NCBI GenBank assembly: GCA_014055465.1
Contig: WIAF01000017.1
Coordinates: 1-47,843, forward strand
From: Nitrospira sp. CR1.1
GTDB lineage: Bacteria; Nitrospirota; Nitrospiria; Nitrospirales; Nitrospiraceae
Direction: 5' to 3'
DNA length: 47,843 nucleotides
The position numbers and the translations under genes are program-made. Position 1 is the first letter of the stretch, and each line of letters opens with the position of its first letter. A model generated the notes under the pieces. It was not told the DNA's origin, did no database searches, and was given only the letters and a program-made list of their open reading frames with translations. Below are positions 23,307 to 33,000 of the stretch, in pieces.

Positions 23307-23759
23307 ATGGATGACCAGCTCGAATACGAATCTGTTCCCGACCTGCCCGCGCACGAAGAAGTCCGGAGTATGGCCCGTGATCTTTACAACAACATGGCGA
23401 CGAATCATGCCGAAACGTGGTGTCATATCCTCTACCGACTTATGATGCACACGCGTACCGGCGTGCTATTCCAGCTTGTGTGTGTCACATACGAGCTCAT
23501 GTGGCAATTCCCATACAAGATATCGGAAGACGAGCTGTACCAGGAAGTGGACCTGGATAACGCCTACCTGTTGGGGCTTTCGAGCCACGACATGCCGCTA
23601 GAAAGCACCTTGACGTTGCATTCGATTCTAGAGGCAGCGGAACAAGAATTGGGGTCTGACCACATCGACATGCAGCCCGTTCATCGGGTAAGACGTGGAT
23701 TGCGAGAACGGGCCAAGCTTCTGGCGAAAGGGATCGATATGGAGGATGTGGTGATATAA
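23307..23759 (+). CDS. Hypothetical acidic protein
   Basis: 150 residues starting MDDQLEYESVPDLPAHEEV, with a strong ribosome-binding site (AGGAGG, 7 bp before the ATG). It is soluble, acidic and mainly helical: LYNNMATNHAETWCHILYRL, then LMMHTRTGVLFQLVCVTYEL, and a basic C-terminal helix (VHRVRRGLRERAKLLAKG). No family is recognised. It converges on the tipless rhs remnant and is followed by a hairpin. Confidence 0.55.
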   Translation: MDDQLEYESVPDLPAHEEVRSMARDLYNNMATNHAETWCHILYRLMMHTRTGVLFQLVCVTYELMWQFPYKISEDELYQEVDLDNAYLLGLSSHDMPLESTLTLHSILEAAEQELGSDHIDMQPVHRVRRGLRERAKLLAKGIDMEDVVI

Positions 23760-23772
23760 ACGACGGGAGCCC

Positions 23773-23792
23773 GGGCGGCGAAGAGGCCGCCC
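23773..23792 (+). terminator. GC-rich hairpin between converging genes
   Basis: GGGCGGC-GAAGAG-GCCGCCC is a perfect 7-bp stem with a 6-nt loop, 14 bp after the stop of the hypothetical gene and just before the end of rhs homology. No T-tract follows on either strand, so activity is uncertain. Confidence 0.5.
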
Positions 23793-23796
23793 CGCG

Positions 23797-24825
23797 GCGA
23801 TTGGTAGTACAGCGTGCCATCCGCCACCGGTGTGGTCGTGGGCACCGTCGCCGAGGCTACCACCAACGGCGTGCCCAGGGGCGTCGTCGAAGCAAACGTC
23901 GCGCGGGCGGGAAACAACAGCCGGCTTTCGCGCACCTGGTTCGTGGCTTGGTCGCGCGTCATCAGATAGAGCGGGGCATTGCCGCCAATGCCCCCCGTAT
24001 CGATCAGGTCCACCGCGAGCGTGCCAGTGGCCGCGGCGGCCGTGACATCGATCGGCGCGATCGGCTGTTCGAGGCCCGTCGAGTCAATCGGCTGGCCGAT
24101 CGCCGGAGCCGGCATGCCGGAGACAAAGACAAAACCCACCGATACCTGGCCGTTCACCTTAATCCCATCATCCACCACCGGCCCTCGCAGGCCGTCAGGG
24201 GTGGAGGCCAGCACCGCCGTCTGCCCGCTGCCGAGACCCGGCACCATCGGCGTCCGGCTCAACGGTTCATCGATGCCAGGGCCGTGGGTGTACCGCGCCA
24301 GGAGCACGTTGTTCCCATCGTACTCCAGCAAAATGTCTTCGCCATCGTAGAGGTAGCGCTTCGTCTGCCCATTGGCCACTTTCTCAATTCTTCGCCCCAA
24401 GCCATCGTACCGGTACGTGGACGTCGTGACAGCCGTGGGATTGCCGGCGGCGAATTCCTGGACCTGCGTCAGACGGTTCTCCGCATCATACGTGTACTGA
24501 GTATAGTTCCCGGTAGCGAGCAGGGTCTTCTTGATCAGATTCCCGTTGTCGTCATACTGGTAGCCAAAGTTGCTATCCGCCGTCAGCTGATTCCCCGCAT
24601 TCACGACACTCCCGCCCGTCGTTCGATTCCCCACCGCGTCATAGGCAAAGGCTTGCGGATCGAGCAGGAGCGGATGGCTGGCACTGATGAGTCGGTCCAG
24701 TTGGTCATACCCGAAGGTCTGCGGCCCTCGGCGGTCGGTCAGACTGGTCCGATTGCCCACCGAGTTGTAGACGTAGTCGGCCTTGTTGATGGACGTGCTG
24801 GTGGCCGTCAGCTGATGGATGGTCT
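23797..24825 (-). pseudogene. Tipless rhs remnant (fourth rhs copy)
   Basis: The frame is open and near-identical to part of the giant rhs gene: NKADYVYNSVGNRTSLTDRR, YD repeats (YQYDDNGNLIKKTLLATGNY), RYLYDGEDILLEYDGNNVLL, and on to TLYYQ. Homology then stops, before the conserved core end (YYYRARYYDAATGRFLQKDP) and any toxin tip. It begins in the middle of a YD repeat, has no signal sequence or start of its own, and lies directly downstream of the HEAT immunity gene. It is the far end of the displaced rhs series. No stop interrupts it, so it could still serve as recombination homology. Confidence 0.8.
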
Positions 24826-24873
24826 TCGCACCTGATTGGCTGGATTGTAGGCGAACATGGTACAGAAAACCGT

Positions 24874-25377
24874 CTATAGATGCCATCCAAAGAAAATCTG
24901 AAGATAGCTTCTGCGATTGGGGAGATTACCCGCGGCTATTGATTGGGAGAGCTCGCGGATACAACTAATGGAACTGTCGACGTTGTCTTTTGCGAACGCA
25001 CGACCAGCGCTAGTATCGAGTATGGCGATGGCTTCCAGAGCATCACAGCGAAAATGGTCCATTTCTGAAACGTCTTCCAGAATGCTTTCTAACACTGGAA
25101 CTGCCGATGTGTCATCTAGATGCCCAAGAGCAGCAATGGCGTAACGACGTTGTAGCATGTCCTTATCTCTAATCTTCTCTAGAAGTAGCGGAACGATTTT
25201 CTTACCACCCAGGATAAGAGAGTCGACTAATTCTCCCTCGGCCAATTCTCCCGAGTAAAAATTGTTCAGGGCCTCTTCAGGAGAGGAAGGAAGCTGCCAG
25301 TACACATAGAGCGCAATTATCAGGAATATAGTCACGCCCACAATTGCCCATCTCTGAAAACATTGCATAGTCGTCAC
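24874..25377 (-). CDS. Membrane-anchored HEAT-repeat protein, likely immunity to the Tlde1 tip
   Basis: 167 residues. A single N-terminal membrane segment (WAIVGVTIFLIIALYVYWQL) anchors a soluble part with HEAT-like helical repeats: LLEKIRDKDMLQRRYAIAAL, GHLDDTSAVPVLESILEDVS and FRCDALEAIAILDTSAGRAF. The GTG start lies 1 bp after the stop of the preceding Tlde1-tipped rhs copy, the usual effector-immunity layout. A periplasmic anchored protein suits a toxin acting on peptidoglycan. That it neutralises this toxin is inferred from position and topology. Confidence 0.7.
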   Translation of the reverse strand: MTTMQCFQRWAIVGVTIFLIIALYVYWQLPSSPEEALNNFYSGELAEGELVDSLILGGKKIVPLLLEKIRDKDMLQRRYAIAALGHLDDTSAVPVLESILEDVSEMDHFRCDALEAIAILDTSAGRAFAKDNVDSSISCIRELSQSIAAGNLPNRRSYLQIFFGWHL

Positions 25378-25378
25378 G

Positions 25379-27190
25379 CTAGAATACGGTCAAGGGAACA
25401 CTGTGATTGGGGTCGCTTAAGAGATCGAACAGCAGCTTATCAGTGAGACCATTACCCATAATCCCTCCGCCGATATCAATACACCCCGCTGAACCTGGCC
25501 GACTTCCACCGTGCAAGAAAAAGCCACCACGAGGCGATATGGTTGTTCCTTTATCGGGCATGATTGGCACACGCCAATCACCCCAATCACGGAATCCTGG
25601 CCCCCTAAAATGCCGCTTTAGGTCACCGAAGAGATCGGGATTGGAAAGATCGTTTGTATCTATCGTGTAATCACCTGGTGGGATCGGTCCCTCACCTTGT
25701 CTTTGCGAACATCGCGGATTATTCATACAGCTCCCAGAGCCCGATGTGGCTGACATGTCATATGGAGTCTTTCCCTGCTGCTCGGGATCAACGTGCAGGC
25801 GCTTATTCTTTACGTCATACGTGAGCTTCGTAAGTCCTGACGGATCTATGAAGTCCATCGGGGCGTTCTGAGAGTAGCGATATAAATTCAGGTCACCCCC
25901 TAGAAGCCCGATCGGATCCTTCTGCAAAAACCTCCCCGTCGCGGCGTCATAATACCGTGCTCGGTAGTAGTAGAGCCCAGTCTCTTGATCCAACTCCCGT
26001 CCCGTATACGTATACGGCTGCTCCACCGTGCCCGGCGATTCCAGGATACTGCCGTAGGCATCGTACGCATACGCCTTGGCCACCGCGCCGTTGCTATCGG
26101 TCAGTTCCGTTACTGTGCCGAGGCCGTCCTGGTGGTAGAACAAGGTGCTTCCGGCCACTGCGCTACTGACCGGAACCGTCGTCGAGGCGATCACCGTGGG
26201 CAGACCGGGCTGAGCCGTGGAGGTGGCGGTCAGACGCGCGGGAAAGAGGAGCTGGCTGTCCAGCACCCGCCCCGTCGCCTACTCGCGCAACACGAGATAG
26301 AGCGGCGCATTCCCGCTGAGGGTCGCCGTATCGACCAGCGACACCGTCAGGGTCCCGCTAGTGGCCGCCGCCGTCACGTCGATCGGCGCCACCGGCAGAT
26401 GGGAGCTGGTGCTGTCGATCGGTGGGCCCACGGGAGGCATGAAGCTGGAGCCGGTAATAAAACCCAGGTAGATCTGCCCGTTGACGACAATCGTATCGTC
26501 CACCAGCGGGCCCCGGAGACCATCGGCGGTCGAGGCCAACAGGGCGGTCACGCCGCCGCTCACCCCGGACGTCACCACGGTCCGGCTCAAAGGTTCATCG
26601 ATCCCGGGCCCGTGGGTGTAAGTGGCGTGCACGACATTGCTGCCGTCGTACTCCAGCAGAATATCTTCCCCATCATAGATGTAGCGTGTGGTCTGCCCGT
26701 TGGCGACCTTCTCGATTCGACGCCCTAAGCCATCGTAGCGATAGGTGCTGGTCGTGACAGCCGTGGGATTCCCCGCGGCAAACTCCTCGACAGTGATGAG
26801 CCGATTTTCCGCATCATACGTGTAACTCGTGAAATTGCCCGTCGCGAGCAGGGTCTTACGGGTCAGATTGCCATTGTCGTCGTACTGGTAGCCAAAGTTC
26901 GCATCGGCGGTCAGTTGATTGCCTGGGTTCACGACACTCCCGCCCGTCGTCCGATTCCCGACCGCGTCGTAGGCGAAGGCTTGTGGATCGAGTAAGAGCG
27001 GATGACTCGCACTGGTGAGCCGATCCAGGGTGTCATAGCCGAACGCCTGCACTCCGCGTCGATCCGTCAGACTCGTTCGGTTGCCCACATTGTTATAGAC
27101 ATAGTCGGCCTTATTGATCTGGCTACTGGTCGCGGTGAGCTGATGCAGGATGTTCGTGACCTGTGAGGCGGGATCGTAGCTGTAGGTCGT
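25379..27190 (-). pseudogene. Displaced rhs cassette with Tlde1/DUF2778 peptidoglycan-targeting tip, one amber codon
   Basis: The coding begins inside a YD repeat (TYSYDPASQVTN), runs through the Rhs core and ends GRFLQKDPIGLLGGDLNLYR. A stop (TAG, 26279-26281) replaces the CAG of LREQATGR seen in the other copies; otherwise the frame is intact. The tip (about 25379-25850) carries SGSGSCMNNPRCSQRQGEGP, PPGDYTID and FFLHGGSRPGSAGCIDIGGG. The last has the His and Cys of the HGG...S.GCID catalytic motif of Tlde1 effectors, L,D-transpeptidase-like enzymes that attack peptidoglycan stem peptides. With no signal peptide or independent start, it is a silent cassette unless recombined into the full-length gene. 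Confidence 0.8.
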
Positions 27191-27230
27191 GACTTCGTTA
27201 AGATCCAGCTCCATTAGGTTTGAGATCATG

Positions 27231-27569
27231 CTACTCGTCGTCAAATGGCGTGAGAAGACTTTGTATTTCGGAATCGCGAAGATACCTCGAGAACAGCTCA
27301 GTTCCGTGACCGATCCTGTCATCTTCGACAAGAAAGACTCTCTCAATTCGATCAAAGGTCCATCTCAGTTTTTCTTTTGCCTCCCCTGTACTCCTACTTC
27401 GCACCTCGTATTCATGGTCACCTCTCCTGCCAATGATTGTACCTTCACGCTCGGCATCCTCTGGCGAAGGAGCTTCAATCAATATTAGCCGCTCTTCCCA
27501 CAGAGTAGGACTGTTAGATTGAGAGCTACAATTAGCTCTAAATAGAAGGCTGACTGTGTACCAACTCAT
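27231..27569 (-). CDS. DUF4288 protein, likely immunity to the helical Rhs tip
   Basis: 112 residues. MSWYTVSLLFRANCSSQSNS and LWEERLILIEAPSPEDAERE match the DUF4288 family of small soluble alpha/beta proteins: W-Y-v-s-L-L-f, then EE.l.lI.A.s.eeA...A. These are frequent neighbours of polymorphic toxins. It follows the stop of the helical-tip rhs cassette by 30 bp and ends just before the next rhs copy. There is no membrane segment, so its toxin should act in the cytoplasm. Confidence 0.72.
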   Translation of the reverse strand: MSWYTVSLLFRANCSSQSNSPTLWEERLILIEAPSPEDAEREGTIIGRRGDHEYEVRSRSTGEAKEKLRWTFDRIERVFLVEDDRIGHGTELFSRYLRDSEIQSLLTPFDDE

Positions 27570-27599
27570 TTTCCGTTCCTGTTCATAACTTCGTTCGTT

Positions 27600-29455
27600 T
27601 TACTTTTTGAACCGCAGGTCAGATAATAGTTTCTTAGCAGTTCGCGCGGATTCATCCCCCTTCTTTGCAAGTTCGAATATTTCCTCGAGAGTCTTCTGGC
27701 GGAGTTGCTCCGGGAACTCTCGATTAATACTGCCTTTACACTCCTTGGCAATTATGTCTGTGGCCCTACTCCTCAACCTGTCTATTGCAGACTTCGCAGC
27801 TTGATTTCCGGTTGCTTCGAGTAGGGCCTCAAGCTCACCAACATCTCCTCTCGCAGCCGCCCGTTTAATTGCCTCGCTAACCGTATCTATCAATCCAAAT
27901 GGGTCAATCCGATTCGGCACACTGCTGCCGACATAGCTGTACAGGTTCAGGCTACCGCCCCCAAATCCGATCGGATCCTTCTGCAAGAACCTCCCCGTCG
28001 CCGCGTCATAGTACCGCGCTCTGTAATAGTACAGGCCGCTCTCGCTGTCGAACTCCCGCCCTGTATACGTATACGGCTGCTCCACCGTACCGGGCGATTC
28101 CAGGAGATTGCCGTAGGCATCATAGGCATAGGCCTTGGCAACGTTACCGTTGGTATCCGTCAGTTCCGTCACCGTGCCGAGGCCGTCCTGATGATAGTAC
28201 AGCGTGCTGCCGGCTACTGCGCTACTGACCGGGACCGTCGTCGAGGCGATCACCGTGGGGAGACCGGGCTGAGCCGTGGAGGTGGCGGTCAGACGCGCGG
28301 GAAAGAGGAGCTGGCTGTCCAGCACCCGGCCCGTCGCCTGCTCGCGCAGCACGAGATAGAGTGGCGCGTTCCCACTGAGGGTCGCGGTATCGACCAGCGA
28401 CACCGTCAGGGTCCCGCTAGTGGCCGCCGCCGTCACGTCGATCGGCGCCACCGGCAAATGGGAGCTGGTGCTGTCGATCGGTGGGCCCACGGGAGGCATG
28501 AAGCTGGAGCCGGTGATAAAACCCAGGTAGATCTGCCCGTTGACGACAATCGTATCGTCCACCAGCGGACCCCGGAGACCATCGGCGGTCGAAGCCAACA
28601 GAGCGGTCACGCCGCCGCTCACCCCGGACGTCACCACGGTCCGGCTCAAAGGTTCATCGATCCCGGGCCCGTGGGTGTAAGTGGCGTGCACGACATTGCT
28701 GCCGTCATATTCCAGCAGGAAATCTTCGCCATCGTAGATGTAGCGCGTGGTCTGGCCGTTGGCCACCTTCTCAATCCGACGACCTAAGCCATCGTAGCGG
28801 TAACTGCTGGTCGTGATGGCGGTCGGATTCCCGGCCGCAAACTCCTCGACTGTGATAAGCCGATTTTCCGCATCATAGCTATACTGCGTGTAGTTCCCAG
28901 TGGCCAGCAGGGTCTTCCGGGTGAGATTCCCATTGTCGTCATACTGATAGCCAAAGTTCGCATCGGCGGTCGGTTAATTGCCTGGGTTGACCACACTCCC
29001 ACCCGTCGTCCGGTTGCCGACCGCATCATAGGTAAAGGCTTGCGGATCGAGCAGCAGCGGATGGCTGGCGCTGGTGAGGCGATCCAAGGTGTCATAGCCG
29101 AACGCCTGACTGCCACGTCGGTCCGTGAGAGATGTTCTGTTCCCCATCGCATTGTAACCATACTCGGCCTTGTTGATCAGTTGGCTGAGCGCTGACAGCT
29201 GATGGCTGACCGCTGAGAGCTGACTGGCCGCATCATAGCTGTACGTTGTCTGGATGCCATTGGGCAGCGTGAGGCACGTCCGCCGGGAGAGCGCATCGTA
29301 CCTCCACGAGGCGTTCGGTTGCTCGTGCAGGCGCGGCGTCTGCAACTCCGCCGGCGTCCAGGCCCGGTCGGCAAACGTGATCTCATCCAACTGCCCGGTG
29401 AACGGACTGGTGCCGCACCGGCCCGTGCCAATCCGCAGGCCGCCGGCCTGGAGGC
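27600..29455 (-). pseudogene. Displaced rhs cassette with a helical C-terminal tip, one in-frame stop
   Basis: Homology to the giant gene starts near the end of its LamG domain (GGLRIGTGRCGTSPFTGQLD) and continues through YD repeats to GRFLQKDPIGFGGGSLNLYS. A TAA at 28974-28976 interrupts the frame where other copies read NQLTAD. The frame resumes in phase and stays open to 27600. The tip (about 95 residues from IDTVSEAIKRAAARGDVGEL) is helical and ends in a basic motif, KKLLSDLRFKK, with a CKGSINREFP segment. This tip type is not assigned to a named toxin family; a nucleic-acid target is a guess. A simple-sequence insertion (SAVSHQLSALSQLINKAEYG) is present near 29200. Confidence 0.78.
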
Positions 29456-29588
29456 CAGGATATTGAGCCGGAGACACGTGGCAGACATCGTGCTCAACCA
29501 GGTTGACATTGTCAAAGGTAGGTGTACCGCTCAAAAACGTGACGAAAGAATTAATCAGCTGGATTTTGAGCAGGCATCAATGTGCGGG

Positions 29589-30080
29589 TTAATATGGTTT
29601 CCCAGCTTTCCAAGTGTACACAATGTCCTCACACTGAATAAGCCATCGTGCACGGGTGAATTTGATTTCGTGAATGACTCGCCCATTTTCCGATAAACGG
29701 ATTTCATCAATTAACCAGTCGCCATGAGGCCGATGAATTTTAGGCCACGACTCATCTGAGGTACCCGACATCTCGTATTCGAACACTCCTTTGTATCGAA
29801 GCTCGATGAAGCCATCATGGAATGCGCCAAGTAGCCTCACCATGATCTCTAATCCACGATCATCCTTCGTTTCTCCATCCGCGGGTTCAAAGATCGTAAT
29901 TGTCTCTACCCAACTGTCATGTGGGCACTTAGGATTCGTGAAGTCATAATGCCAGTCAGCTTCTGCAAAATCTCGAGCGTTCGATGGGAGCTGGTCTTTA
30001 ATCGTATCCAAATAGGCCGGATATCTCTCATCACTCATATCGTAGCCACGGCCGGTCCAATTGCACTGGATATATTTCAT
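29589..30080 (-). CDS. Likely immunity protein for the full-length Rhs tip
   Basis: 163 residues from an ATG at 30080, 4 bp after the giant rhs stop; an upstream in-frame ATG at 30188 lies inside rhs and is unlikely. The protein is soluble, acidic and rich in Trp, Tyr and Asp (ADWHYDFTNPKCPHDSWVET; FHDGFIELRYKGVFEYEMSG). No membrane segment is seen. No family is recognised. Position directly after a polymorphic toxin C-terminus is the main evidence for an immunity role. Confidence 0.65.
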   Translation of the reverse strand: MKYIQCNWTGRGYDMSDERYPAYLDTIKDQLPSNARDFAEADWHYDFTNPKCPHDSWVETITIFEPADGETKDDRGLEIMVRLLGAFHDGFIELRYKGVFEYEMSGTSDESWPKIHRPHGDWLIDEIRLSENGRVIHEIKFTRARWLIQCEDIVYTWKAGKPY

Positions 30081-30084
30081 CAGA

Positions 30085-33000
30085 TTAGTAGGCCTCGTCA
30101 CATCCAAATGGGCATACAAACGATTCTGAAGCAGCTTCAGTGGCCTCTGAAACGCTGCTTCCATCTGCCAACGCTGCTCCCGCCCCAATCGCCGCCCCGG
30201 CGATACCGCAAACTGGGCAGCCTTTGCCTACATGATTGCGCCAGTTGTTTCCCTTAATGTCTGCGCGCCCCTTCGGAGGAAACTTGCCCCGTGCTCGCAA
30301 TTCCTCTAACGCTACCCCTTTGAGGGCAGTTTCCAATTCGGCAGGAATTGCTGTTGGTATACCTTTACCGTGTTTATTAATCCAGCCCTCTGGACCATAG
30401 ATTCCAATTTCTTGACCACGGCCATCACACACATGGATTTCAAATGATGATTCCCCCTTATGATTAAATGGATCCACTCGGGCACCATATCCTCCAGGCA
30501 AGTTATAGTCTGGATAGTTAGGATGCCTTGGCGATCGAGGCTTAAGGCCCAATGCATCAGTAAAAAGCACGGGGCGACCGCCCACATATGTATACAAGTT
30601 GGCGTCTCCACCTAAAAATGAAATCGGGTCCTTCTGCAAGAACCTTCCGGTCGGCGCGTCGTAATATCTCACCCGGTAATAATAGAGCCCTGACTCTGCA
30701 TCGAACTCCCTCCCCGTATAGGCATACGGCTGCTCCACCGTGCCCGGCGATTCCAGAAGATTGCCATACGCGTCGTACGCATAGGCCTTGACCACGCTCC
30801 CGTTGGTATCCGTCAGTTCCGTCACCGTGCCGAGGCCGTCCTGATGGTAGTACAGCGTGCTGCCGGCCACTGCGCTACTGACCGGGACCGTCGTCGAGGC
30901 GATCACCGTGGGCAGACCGGGCTGAGCCGTCGAGGTGGCGGTCAGACGGGCGGGAAAGAGGAGCTGGCTGTCCAGCACCCGTCCGGTCGCCTGCTCACGG
31001 AGGACCAAATAGACCGGCGCATTGCCGCTGAGGGTTGCCGTATCGACCAGCGACACCGTCAGGGTCCCGCTATTGGCCGCCGCCGTCACGTCGATCGGCG
31101 CGACGGGCAGATGCGAGCTGGTGCTATCGATCGGTTGGCCCACGGGGGGCAGAAAGCTCGTGCCGGTGATAAAACCCAGGTAGATCTGCCCGTTGACGAC
31201 AATCGTATCGTCCACCAGCGGACCCCGGAGGCCATCGGCTGTCGAAGCCAACAGGGCGGTCACGCCGCTGCTCACCCCGGCGGTGATCACCGTCCGGCTC
31301 AAGGGTTCATCGATCCCAGGCCCGTGGGTGTAGGTGACTTGCAGGACATTGCTGCCGTCATACTCCAGCAAGATGTCTTCGCCGTCGTAGATGTAGCGCT
31401 TGGTCTGCCCGTTGGCGACTTTTTCGATCCGTCGCCCTAAGCCATCATAACGATAGCTGCTGGTCGTGACGGCGGTCGGGTTCCCGGCCGCAAACTCCTC
31501 GACTGTGATAAGCCGATTTTCCACATCATACGTGTACTGGGTGTAGTTGCCGGTGGTAAGCAGAGTCTTGCGGGTGAGATTCCCGTTGTCGTCGTACTGG
31601 TAGCCAAAGTTCGCATCGGCGGTCAGCTGATTGCCTGGGTTGACCACACTCCCACCGGTCGTTCGATTGCCCACCGCATCATAGGCAAAGGCTTGTGGAT
31701 CCAGCAGCAGCGGATGGCTGGCGCTGGTCAGCCGATCCAGTTGGTCATACCCGAAGGTCTGCGGCCCTCGGCGGTCCGTCAGACTGGTCCGATTGCCGAC
31801 AGGGTTGTAGACGTAGTCCGCTTTGTTGATCGGCGTACTGGTGGCCGTGAGCTGATGCAGGATGGTGGTGACTTGGCTCGCCGGATCGTAGCTATACGTC
31901 GTCTGGATGCCGTTGGGGAGCGTGAGGCTCGTCCGCCGGGAGAGCGCATCGTAACTCCAGGACGCATTCGGCTGCTCGTGCAGGCGCGGCGTCTGGAGCT
32001 CCGCCGGCGTCCAGACCCGGTCGGCAAACGTGATCTCATCCAACTGCCCGGTAAATGGGCTGGTGCCGCACCCGCCGGTGCCGATCCGCAGGCCGCCGGC
32101 CGGGAGGCTCGTCAAGACCGGCGGCCCGTTAATAAAGTTCCAAAAGCCTTCCAGCTGGCCGTCGCGGTAGAGCCGGAGTTCGGTGCCATTGCGGACCACG
32201 CCGAGCCGATGCCACTGCCCATCATTGACCCGCTGGGTGGTCGCCACACCGGCGCTCACCAACGTCGTTCCCGCCCCCGCGTCCGGTCCGACCACGGTAA
32301 AGCTGGCCGTGCCATTCGGTTGCAGCTGCAGCTCCCATGAGGCCGCGTTGGCCGTGGACGTGACGGTACAGGTCAGCCGATCGCTCATGATGGTCTCGCG
32401 CCGGGTCGAGGTGGTCTTGATCAACAGGTCGATCGTGGCTTGGAACCCCATGCGGCCGACGGTGCCAGTGACGCCGATCTCATCGTCCAGGCCGTCGAAA
32501 CGGAAAGCCTGCCCGACCATGCCGGTGGCGAAACTCACGCCATTGCGCAAGAGACCTGGATTCGTCCCCTGCTCGTCCGCTCCGCTCCCTTCGCCCTTCC
32601 ACCAGGAGACCAGATTGGTCGCGGGCGGCGCCACGGTAGCGCCGGCGCCCAGCGACGCCAGCCGATTCAGGCCATCATAATGGTAACTGGTCGTCCGCGT
32701 CCCTTCGGTCAAGCGGACCCGGTTGCCGTTCGGGTCATAGCCATAGCCGAGGGAGACCGTCGGTTGATTGGGCGAACCGGCGGTCGTGACGTTGAGCAAC
32801 CGATTGGCTCCGTCGTAGGTCATAGTCAGCACGCTATCGGGATCCGCCACGGTGGTCACGTTGCCGGCGAGATCATAGAGGTAACTCGTCACCTGGCTCC
32901 CCGGCAAGGTCTTGCTGAGGAGCTGATTGACGGCATCATAGGCAAAGCTGATGGTCTCGTTCTTGGGCGTGATTCTCGTGAGCAGATTATCGTTGCCGTC

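Noticed and set aside
30081..30188. Longer start for the immunity gene downstream of rhs
   Set aside because: The extra codons lie entirely within the rhs coding sequence; the ATG 4 bp after the rhs stop is the natural start.
23801..31440. Repeated plus-strand frames opposite the rhs copies (for example 23801-24835, 25985-26728, 28191-28787)
   Set aside because: They recur only because the rhs copies are near-identical on the other strand. They have no domain content and no ribosome-binding sites.
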